Below, piece after piece: positions 1 to 4,500 of a stretch of DNA of 5,217 nt. A program made the position numbers and the translations under genes. This DNA comes from Candidatus Cloacimonas sp. 4484_275. GTDB taxonomy: Bacteria; Cloacimonadota; Cloacimonadia; Cloacimonadales; TCS61. The stretch lies in assembly GCA_002085205.1 (NCBI GenBank), contig NATF01000109.1, forward strand, positions 1 through 5,217, read 5' to 3'. The stretch's first letter is position 1, and every line of letters begins with the position of its first letter. Under the pieces are notes generated by a model that searched no databases, was not told the origin of the DNA, and was given only the letters and a program-made list of their open reading frames with translations.

Positions 1-336
1 ATCACCGAGATTCGGGATGGCATTATCCGTAATATAAAATCCCGTGAAATTACCGGTAATTTCGTTATGTGTAAATATCGGATGCGAACTTGCTCCGCTT
101 ACCATAATTCCGGCGCCGGAGTTTGGATTTCCACTCACAAAATTATGATGTATGTAATTGCTGTCCACGATGCCGGAAGCGTAGTAAAGATATATTCCCG
201 TAAGATTGTAAGAAATTTCATTTTGTTTTATTTGCGGATTTATATTTGTTCCACCGGTTATATCCCACGCCGTAATTCCCTGCCAGACGTTATGATGAAT
301 ATTATTGCCGCAAATAAGCGGATTACACTCTCCTCC
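1..336 (-). pseudogene. Continuation of the beta-helix protein in a shifted frame, running off the window
   Basis: Reading the minus strand from 336 with codons GGA GGA GAG TGT gives 112 codons without a stop to base 1. The translation keeps the fold of the preceding gene: 'GGECNPLICGNNIHHN', 'WQGITAWDITGGTNINPQ', 'NEISYNLTGIYLYYASG', 'NYIHHNFVSG', 'NSGAGIMVSGASSHP', 'HNEITGNFTGFYITDN'. These are successive beta-helix coils, each ending in an Asn/Gly turn. There is no own start codon with a ribosome binding site at the left of this stretch, so it is the rest of the same gene and not a separate one. One inserted base near AAGGAGGAGAG (329-338) would join the two parts into an uninterrupted protein of at least 288 residues. 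It may be a natural mutation or a sequencing or assembly indel. The C-terminus, where an anchoring or secretion signal would sit, is outside the window. Confidence 0.75.
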
Positions 337-863
337 TTGACTACGCAATTTTGGATTAAAACATTACTTTGATTTCCAATGCCGAAAATATCGATTGCTT
401 TTTCGTTGTGAAAAAAGGTACAGTTAACAATATTAACCGCTGAATTCACCGATTTGATGGCAAGTTCCGCATTTTCGATGCGACAATGTTGGAAAACACT
501 TGTTTCGATTTCATTTTCCAATCTGATTCCATTCCAATTCACGCCTTCCGAATTCGAATGAATAAAGATGGAATCCTCTTCTGTTCCCATCGACAATAAC
601 TTTCCCGCTACCGTGAACAGATAATTTCCCTGCACAATGACTTCCACACCCGCATTAATCGTTAAAATTTCATTTGCGGGAACCGTGATATCGCCAATCA
701 TATTATAAGGATTGTTTTCCGAATTCCATTCTCCGCTTTGATTGCCGATAACATCAATGGCGAAAATAGAATAACTCAGAACAGCTAAAAACACGAAGGG
801 AAAAATAAATCTTCTTTTTTCCGATTTTAGATTTTTGATGAAATGTAAACAAATCTTTTTCAT
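258..863 (-). CDS. Secreted right-handed parallel beta-helix protein, N-terminal part up to a frameshift
   Basis: Reads as a 201-residue exported protein. Residues 1-18 are Lys/Arg-rich, residues 19-35 form a hydrophobic signal segment, and cleavage is plausible after the Ala of SIFA. From residue 37 on there are short beta-strand repeats: 'GDITVPANE', 'LTINAGVEVIVQG', 'NWNGIRLEN' and repeated N-C/N-N turns such as 'VNIVNCTFFHNEKAI', as in right-handed parallel beta-helix surface proteins. The ATG follows the upstream gene's stop by 4 nt and has a GGATAGGAT ribosome-binding region inside that gene's end, suggesting it is the fourth gene of the surE operon. The repeat pattern ends after Lys176 (codon 336-338). 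The last 25 residues of this frame (EESVIRLFAA...) are unrelated to the fold and run to a stop at 258, while the helix pattern continues in another frame. Ligand or enzymatic role cannot be told from the sequence. Outer surface or extracellular location is inferred from the signal peptide and fold. Confidence 0.8.
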   Translation of the reverse strand: MKKICLHFIKNLKSEKRRFIFPFVFLAVLSYSIFAIDVIGNQSGEWNSENNPYNMIGDITVPANEILTINAGVEVIVQGNYLFTVAGKLLSMGTEEDSIFIHSNSEGVNWNGIRLENEIETSVFQHCRIENAELAIKSVNSAVNIVNCTFFHNEKAIDIFGIGNQSNVLIQNCVVKEESVIRLFAAIIFIITSGRELRRGI

Positions 864-867
864 AGAT

Positions 868-1515
868 TTATCCTATCCTTTTTTTTCTGAAAAACGGTAA
901 TATTATTAAAATTGCAAAGCCGATAAATGCGATGCCGGCTCCAATCCAGCCCAGCAAAGTAAGGGTTGTTACAACAACTCCGGCAATGAGAACGCCCAGA
1001 AAAATAAAGAGAATCGATTTCCAAAAGCGTAATCCGAAAAGATAAGCGGCAAGCGAACCCGTCCATGCTCCCGTTACGGGAAGCGGAATTGCCACGAAAA
1101 GCATTAAACCGATTTCTTCATATTTTTCGATGATTTCTCCTTTTTTTCTGGTTCTGCGGAAAATTGCTTCCAAAATTTTTTTTAGAAGGGGCACTTTGAA
1201 AAATATTCTGGTTACGAAATCAAAAAATAAAAGAATAAAAAAGATGGGGACCATATTGCCGGCAATCGCAATGGGAAACACTTCCAACGGAGATAATTTA
1301 TATTCCAAAATGCCAATGGGAATCGCTCCCCGAAGCTCAAAAATCGGAATCATAGCAATCAAAAAAACTTTTATTTCCGGCGAATTAATTTTGTTAATTT
1401 TTTCTTTGAATTTATCTTTTAGGGAATTATGTGCCGAATCGGATGATACAACCGTTTCCGAAACTAATATTACAGTAATCGAGATTAATAAAAATAACAG
1501 AAAAATTTTTTTCAC
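868..1515 (-). CDS. COG2426-type integral membrane protein ('small multidrug export' family)
   Basis: A 215-residue hydrophobic protein. Residues 2-23 form an N-terminal signal-like or first membrane segment. A polar linker (24-47) is followed by a membrane region with 'IPIFELRGAIPIG' (56-68), a second segment at 79-106, a basic cytoplasmic-type loop (107-131), then 'AIPLPVTGAWTGSLAAYLFG' (142-161) and hydrophobic stretches at 167-188 and 191-208, ending in RKKRIG. The ELRGAIP.G and PLP.TGAWTG motifs are typical of the family annotated as putative small multidrug export protein (COG2426, Pfam Sm_multidrug_ex). The substrate is not established and the name should be taken lightly. The start is placed at GTG 1515, because it forms a 4-nt GTGA overlap with the pcm stop and has AGAAGGATGG 6-9 nt upstream. 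The in-frame ATG at 1524 touches that Shine-Dalgarno sequence, so it is less likely, and a start at 1557 would add an unsupported extension. Translation is probably coupled to pcm. Confidence 0.82.
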   Translation of the reverse strand: MKKIFLLFLLISITVILVSETVVSSDSAHNSLKDKFKEKINKINSPEIKVFLIAMIPIFELRGAIPIGILEYKLSPLEVFPIAIAGNMVPIFFILLFFDFVTRIFFKVPLLKKILEAIFRRTRKKGEIIEKYEEIGLMLFVAIPLPVTGAWTGSLAAYLFGLRFWKSILFIFLGVLIAGVVVTTLTLLGWIGAGIAFIGFAILIILPFFRKKRIG

Positions 1516-2153
1516 ATTTGCCATCCTTCTTTTCCAATCAACGGAACAAAAGTGCAACCGCCATAATTATTACGAACGAATTCACCGTTTTTATTTTTTA
1601 TAACGATCAAATCTTGCATGAATTTACTACCGGTCGGAATAACTAAAATACCGTTGTCGTCGAGTTCATTCAGCAGAGATTGAGGAATGCTCGGAGCGGC
1701 GGCGGTAACAATTATTTTGTTGAATTTGAGATTTTCGTTCCAGCCGAGAGAACCGTCGCCTATTTTGAAATGGATGTTTTCGTAACCGAGTTCCCGCAAA
1801 ATTTTTTGGGCGTTTACGGAAAGAATACTGATGCGCTCAATTGTGAAAATTTCCGAGCAGATTTCCGCCAAAAGAGCAGTTTGATATCCGGATCCGGTTC
1901 CGATTTCCAAAACTTTGTCATTCGCATCAAGTTGCAACAATTCCATCATCAAAGCAACGATGTATGGTTGAGAAATGGTTTGTCCGTTTCCGATGGAAAG
2001 AGGAGAATCGGCATAAGCAAGATGTTTGAATTTTTCCGGAACGAAGAGTTCGCGAGGAACTTTTAAAAAAGCCGACAATACCTTTTCGTCGGAAATGCCG
2101 CGGTTCATTATTTGCGTTTCCACCATTTTCCGTCGTTGATCTTCGAATTTCAT
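1512..2153 (-). CDS. pcm: Protein-L-isoaspartate O-methyltransferase
   Basis: A 213-residue cytoplasmic enzyme of the usual family length. It transfers a methyl group from S-adenosylmethionine to isoaspartyl residues in aged proteins, starting their repair. Visible motifs in order: 'RRKMVETQI..RGI' (7-20), 'VPRELFVPE' (32-40), 'AYADSPLSIGNGQTISQPYIVALM' region (46-69), SAM-binding motif I 'VLEIGTGSGYQTALLA' (81-96) with the acidic 'TIER' after the next strand (104-107), 'GDGSLGW' (132-138), 'IIVTAAAPSIPQSLL' (147-161) and the C-terminal 'FVPLIGKEGW' (202-211). All key motifs are intact. The ATG at 2153 has AAAGAG about 3 nt upstream and lies 34 nt after the surE stop. A surE-pcm pairing is common in bacteria. 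The stop codon overlaps the GTG start of the following membrane protein gene. Confidence 0.96.
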   Translation of the reverse strand: MKFEDQRRKMVETQIMNRGISDEKVLSAFLKVPRELFVPEKFKHLAYADSPLSIGNGQTISQPYIVALMMELLQLDANDKVLEIGTGSGYQTALLAEICSEIFTIERISILSVNAQKILRELGYENIHFKIGDGSLGWNENLKFNKIIVTAAAPSIPQSLLNELDDNGILVIPTGSKFMQDLIVIKNKNGEFVRNNYGGCTFVPLIGKEGWQM

Positions 2154-2187
2154 AGCTCTTTATTCCGAAATATTAGTTTTGTTTGTT

Positions 2188-2415
2188 TCAGACACCGAAA
2201 GAATGGGTTTTAACCCAAGTTTGTATTTTTTCAAAAGAGGTTGTTTTGGTAAAATCCGGATATATCGGAGTGATGGAAATATAATTTTGGGAAACAACTT
2301 TAAAATCGGAATCGCCGTTTTTCGACCAAACCGGCAAATCGCCTCCGATCCAATATATTTTTCTGCCGCGAGGATCGGTTTGTTCCTTTACAAAATCGTA
2401 ATAACGACGATGTCC
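2188..2415 (-). pseudogene. surE: surE, 3' part in a different frame
   Basis: Continuing the minus strand from 2415 in another frame gives about 75 residues of unmistakable SurE C-terminus: 'GHRRYYDFVKEQTDPRGRKIYWIGG', written here as 'GHRRYYDF' then 'DPRGRKIYWIGGD', followed by 'DSDFKVVSQNYISITPI' and a stop at 2188. In intact SurE proteins about 55 residues normally lie between 'AxALSL' and the 'G.RR..' stretch (judged against the remembered E. coli protein). Here none do, so the junction at about 2416 combines a deletion of roughly 165 bp with a frame change. The open frame extends upstream to 2472, but that extension overlaps the 5' part and is not SurE-like. Base composition and codon choice look the same as in the 5' part. 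It could be a genuine deletion or a collapsed assembly. Confidence 0.85.
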
Positions 2416-2791
2416 CGAGCGAAAGCGCAATGGCCGGAATTCCCATAAACATTGCTTCCAAAGCCGCGGCAACGGTTCCGGAATAGAGAATGTCTTCTCC
2501 CATGTTTTGTCCGCCGTTGATTCCGGAAATTACCAAATCCACGGGAGATTTCATGATTACTTTCATTGCCAAAATTATGCAATCCGCCGGTGAACCGGTG
2601 ACGGCAAATCTGTCTTTTCCTTTTTCAAAGATGCGCAAGGGTTCGTGTAATGTAATCGAATGTGAGGTGGCGCTTTGTTCTTTGACGGGAGCGACCACAT
2701 GAACTTCATGTCCCGCTTTGTTCAGAAATTCCGCCAAAACATTAATTCCTGCCGCCTCAATACCGTCGTCGTTTGTCAGCAGAATTCTCAA
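2300..2791 (-). pseudogene. surE: surE, 5' part: nucleoside 5'-monophosphatase (SurE), disrupted
   Basis: SurE is a metal-dependent 5'/3'-nucleotidase acting on nucleoside monophosphates, linked to stationary-phase survival. The first 125 residues are clear SurE: 'MRILLTNDDGIEAAGI' with the metal-binding Asp8-Asp9, 'VVAPVKEQSATSHSITL' (32-48, Ser40 in the active site), 'VTGSPADCI' (64-72), 'VDLVISGINGGQNMG' (84-98) and 'YSGTVAAALEAMFMGIPAIALSL' (103-125). After Leu125 (codon 2417-2419) the frame changes: the next 38 residues (GTSSLLRFCKG...) do not resemble SurE and run to a stop at 2300. The start is TTG at 2791, which begins the universal MRILL.NDDG and has AAAGGAG six bases upstream. As read it lacks the middle and the tetramer-forming C-terminal part, so activity is doubtful. 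It heads the minus-strand operon. Confidence 0.9.
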
Positions 2792-2962
2792 TTTTTTCTC
2801 CTTTCCGAAAACCGGTTATTATTCTTCCGAATTTTCGTTTAATTATGCGAAAATCTTTTATCTTTTATTTCAGTCAACAAAAAAGAGAAAACCGCCGTGT
2901 TTCTTTTTTCGATCGATTATGCAAAGCGTTTAATTGTGATGAATTCGTAAAAAGACAAAAGT

Positions 2963-3037
2963 TGTCATTCTGAGCGTAGTCGAAGAATTTCGTAACTATT
3001 TGCTTTGTTGTATCTTTCGTCTCCGCCCAAGATGACA
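2963..3037. repeat. Imperfect 75-bp inverted repeat of the dispersed 'TGTCATTCTGAGCG' type
   Basis: The left end TGTCATTCTGAGCG...GTCGAAGA (2963-2986) is matched by the reverse complement of the right end, TGTCATCTTGGGCG...GACGAAAGA (3013-3037). That is about 24 bp per arm with a few mismatches and one indel, separated by a 26-nt AT-rich centre. Recurrent elements of the form GTCATTCTGAGCG..GTCGAAGAATCT with inverted ends are known to be scattered between genes in many Bacteroidota-related and candidate-phylum genomes. It resembles a non-coding palindromic (REP/MITE-like) element. No transposase is present. Only one copy is in the window, so the dispersed nature is known from elsewhere, not seen here. 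Confidence 0.75.
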
Positions 3038-3118
3038 TTTTCAAGTTTGAAACGACTTTTTACGATATCGTCAATTGTGAGATAAATATTTTTCCGAAAA
3101 GGAGGTTAGACAAAAAAC

Positions 3119-3146
3119 TTGACTTGAAAAAGCACACGAATAAAAA
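3119..3146 (+). promoter_or_regulatory. Candidate sigma-70-type promoter for the infC operon
   Basis: TTGACT (3119-3124) is one base from the -35 consensus. After a 16-nt spacer comes TAAAAA (3141-3146), a weak -10 with four of six consensus bases. Transcription would start near 3153, just ahead of the first leader hairpin, giving a leader of about 130 nt before infC. The position suits the leader well, but the -10 is poor and the region is AT-rich, so chance matches are likely. Confidence 0.35.
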
Positions 3147-3152
3147 TGATGA

Positions 3153-3266
3153 AATGAAGCTACCCGCTTCTACCTTACGGCGAAAATGCTTGTAAGGTTT
3201 GTTGAGTAAAAAAGGGATAAATGTGTAAAAATTTTGGCGGGTGAATTAATTTCATCCGCTTTTTTT
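3153..3266 (+). promoter_or_regulatory. infC leader RNA with attenuator-type alternative pairing
   Basis: Three elements are visible. (1) A small hairpin GAAGC-TACCC-GCTTC (3156-3170). (2) A hairpin ACCTTAC (3172-3178) with GTAAGGT (3192-3198), 7 bp. (3) The terminator stem at 3236-3260. The ACCCGC at 3162-3167, shared between loop and stem of hairpin 1, is exactly complementary to GCGGGT (3237-3242) in the terminator's 5' arm, extended by G-U pairs at both ends. Pairing 3161-3168 with 3236-3243 would block the terminator (antitermination) and is exclusive with hairpin 1. Leaders of infC-rpmI-rplT operons are known in Firmicutes to be controlled by L20 through premature termination. The same control here is an inference. 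Confidence 0.6.
3236..3266 (+). terminator. Intrinsic terminator (attenuator) immediately upstream of infC
   Basis: The stem GCGGGTGAA (3237-3245) pairs with TTCATCCGC (3251-3259): nine pairs including one G-U, plus a closing G3236-U3260 wobble. The loop is TTAAT and a run of seven T follows (3260-3266). The infC Shine-Dalgarno begins only 8 nt after the T run, and there is no plus-strand gene upstream whose end this could mark. It therefore fits a conditional terminator in the infC leader. Confidence 0.8.
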
Positions 3267-3273
3267 ATTAAAA

Positions 3274-3287
3274 AGGAGGTTCTTATT
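3274..3287 (+). promoter_or_regulatory. infC ribosome binding site and ATT start codon
   Basis: The near-perfect Shine-Dalgarno AAGGAGGT (3273-3280) is followed by TCTT and ATT at 3285-3287, in frame with IF3. No ATG, GTG or TTG lies at usable spacing. The only upstream in-frame alternative, TTG at 3234, would put the terminator stem and the Shine-Dalgarno inside the coding region. ATT is the known unusual start of infC in E. coli, where IF3 selects against it and so represses its own synthesis. Confidence 0.85.
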
Positions 3288-3884
3288 TCAATCAGAATTA
3301 GAAGAGGAAAGGCAAAAACAAAGCCTACGGCGCCGAAAGAAAGAATTAACGGTCAAATTACCGCAAGAAGCGTGCGGTTAATTTCCGAGACGGGAGAACA
3401 GATGGGGATTGTTTCCCTTCGGGAAGCATTAAATGCGGCTGATAAAGCCGGCTTGGATTTGGTGGAAATTGCTCCGAAAGCAAATCCGCCCGTATGTCGT
3501 ATTATGGATTTCGGGCAGTATTATTATCAAAAAGAGAGAAAGATGCGAGAAGCCCGAAAGAAGCAACATATCATTCAAGTGAAGGAAATTAAATTTGGTC
3601 CCAATACGGAAGAACATGATTATAAATTCAAATTAAATAACGCGATGAAATTTCTCAAACAACATAACAAAGTAAAATTCACGGTTCGATTTCGCGGTCG
3701 GCAACTTGCTCACAAAGAGCTCGGTTATCAGCTGCTGGAACGAATTACGAAAGAATTGGACGGACTTGTCGATTTTGAGGGTAAACCCAAAAGCGAAGGA
3801 AGAACCATTTCCATGGTAGTTACGCCCAAAAAAGATATAGATAAAATTCTTGAGACTCGAAATGTTCAGGAAAATGACGAATAA
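3285..3884 (+). CDS. infC: Translation initiation factor IF-3
   Basis: 199 residues from the ATT start, typically sized for IF3 with a short basic N-terminal extension ('SIRIRRGKAKTKP'). IF3 binds the 30S subunit, prevents premature 50S joining and checks the start codon and initiator tRNA. The N-domain (about 20-78) shows 'RINGQITARSVRLI', 'AGLDLVEIAPKANPPVCRIMDFGQY' (56-79; the IF3 signature around PPVCRIMDFG). A charged helical linker (82-95, 'KERKMREARKKQ') joins the C-domain (96-182) with 'VKEIKFGPNTEEHDYKFKL' and 'VKFTVRFRGRQLAHKELG' (130-147), the 30S-binding region, and ends with 'TISMVVTPKK'. All parts are present. It is the first gene of infC-rpmI-rplT-pheS, 23 nt ahead of rpmI. In E. 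coli thrS precedes infC; here a divergent operon does. Confidence 0.96.
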   Translation: MSIRIRRGKAKTKPTAPKERINGQITARSVRLISETGEQMGIVSLREALNAADKAGLDLVEIAPKANPPVCRIMDFGQYYYQKERKMREARKKQHIIQVKEIKFGPNTEEHDYKFKLNNAMKFLKQHNKVKFTVRFRGRQLAHKELGYQLLERITKELDGLVDFEGKPKSEGRTISMVVTPKKDIDKILETRNVQENDE

Positions 3885-3907
3885 ATGAAAACGATAGAGG
3901 AGGAAAA

Positions 3908-4105
3908 ATGCCGAAAATCAAAACTCGCCGAGCTGTTGCAAAAAGATTCAGACTGACTGCAAACGGAAAGTTGAAAAGAAATCATGCATTTGCCGGTCAT
4001 ATTTTCACAAAGAAATCAGCAAAGAGAAAAAGAAACCTGAGAAAATCGGAAATAACCAGTCCGAACGATGCGCCCAGAATTAAAAGAATGTTGGGATTAA
4101 GGTAG
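3908..4105 (+). CDS. rpmI: 50S ribosomal protein L35
   Basis: A 65-residue, very basic protein of the normal L35 length. It begins 'MPKIKTRRAVAKRFRLTANGK', contains 'KRNHAFAGHIFTKKSAKRKRNLRK', and ends 'IKRMLGLR', matching the family from end to end. It is a late-assembling component of the large ribosomal subunit. A strong AGAGGAGGA (3896-3904) stands just ahead of the ATG. It lies between infC and rplT, the standard order, with 13 nt to rplT. In E. coli, L20 represses this gene's translation; no such structure was established here. Confidence 0.97.
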   Translation: MPKIKTRRAVAKRFRLTANGKLKRNHAFAGHIFTKKSAKRKRNLRKSEITSPNDAPRIKRMLGLR

Positions 4106-4118
4106 AAAGGAGCAAAAT

Positions 4119-4475
4119 ATGTCACGTTCAGTAAATAATGTTGCGGCAAAAAGAAGAAAGAAAAAATATTTGAAAGCGGCAAAAGGTTATATCGGCGGAA
4201 GAAGCAAATTATACAAAACCGCTCGTCAAGCTGTTGAAAAAGGATGGCAATATGCTTATCGCGATAGAAAAGTGAGAAAAAGAGATTTCAGAAAATTGTG
4301 GATTATTCGCATAAACGCGGCGGCACGACTTAATGGAATCAACTATAATCAGCTCATTAACGGATTGAAAAAAGCGGATATTGAAGTTAACAGAAAAGTT
4401 CTGGCTCATCTCGCTTTTCATGATGCCGAAACTTTTGGGAAATTGTGCGATATCGTAAAAAATCAAAAAAGCTGA
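4119..4475 (+). CDS. rplT: 50S ribosomal protein L20
   Basis: 118 residues, the usual length. The extended basic N-terminal tail ('MSRSVNNVAAKRRKKKYLKAAKG', about 1-58) threads into 23S rRNA during early 50S assembly. The globular C-domain carries 'RKLWIIRINAAARLNGINY' (about 58-76), 'LINGLKKADIEVNRKVLAHLA' and 'FGKLCDIVKN'. The Shine-Dalgarno GAAAGGAG (4106-4113) precedes the ATG by 5 nt. L20 is the known autoregulator of this operon in several bacteria, making it the first candidate ligand for the attenuator upstream of infC. It is followed by pheS after 25 nt with no terminator visible in between. Confidence 0.97.
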   Translation: MSRSVNNVAAKRRKKKYLKAAKGYIGGRSKLYKTARQAVEKGWQYAYRDRKVRKRDFRKLWIIRINAAARLNGINYNQLINGLKKADIEVNRKVLAHLAFHDAETFGKLCDIVKNQKS

Positions 4476-4500
4476 CTTTTATCGGAAAAGGGAAAAGACA

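Larger units (their letters stand above)
2792..3284. other. Divergent intergenic region between the surE operon and the infC operon
   Basis: About 490 bp with no convincing protein gene on either strand. The left part (2792-2960) is AT-rich and must hold the minus-strand promoter for surE. A TTGACT (2872-2877, minus) and a CATAAT (2842-2847, minus) are present but 24 nt apart, too far for a normal sigma-70 pair, so I do not call a promoter there. The middle carries the inverted repeat at 2963-3037. The right part carries the infC promoter candidate and attenuator leader. Short frames here lack family resemblance and suitable ribosome binding sites. Confidence 0.8.

Noticed and set aside
67..372. 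101-codon plus-strand frame at the left end
   Set aside because: It is opposite the beta-helix gene, whose shifted minus frame shows regular repeats over the same bases. The plus frame has no ribosome binding site or motif.
1130..1603. 157-codon plus-strand frame opposite the membrane protein gene
   Set aside because: It is antisense to a gene with clear family motifs and an operon overlap. Its translation is basic and low in complexity with no domain resemblance.
2842..2877. TTGACT and CATAAT on the minus strand as a surE promoter
   Set aside because: The spacer is 24 nt, well beyond the 15-19 nt range, and neither motif has a good partner at the right distance.
2888..2910. Weak GAAAAC...GTGTTTC hairpin followed by T run on the plus strand
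   Set aside because: The stem is short with a bulge, and no plus-strand gene lies upstream to terminate. The T run is in keeping with local AT richness.
2718..2973. Overlapping plus-strand frames of 66-71 codons across the surE start and intergenic region
   Set aside because: They overlap the conserved surE N-terminus on the other strand and have AT-driven Phe/Ser/Lys-rich translations without a family match.
3154..3195. 13-codon frame MKLPASTLRRKCL in the infC leader as a possible leader peptide
   Set aside because: It has no Shine-Dalgarno, no run of Phe or other regulatory codons, and lies fully within the proposed hairpins. Chance is the simpler explanation, although ribosome-dependent attenuation cannot be excluded.
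4476..4500. Possible terminator or attenuator between rplT and pheS
   Set aside because: The 25-nt gap has no GC-rich stem followed by T residues, and no Phe-rich leader peptide is present.
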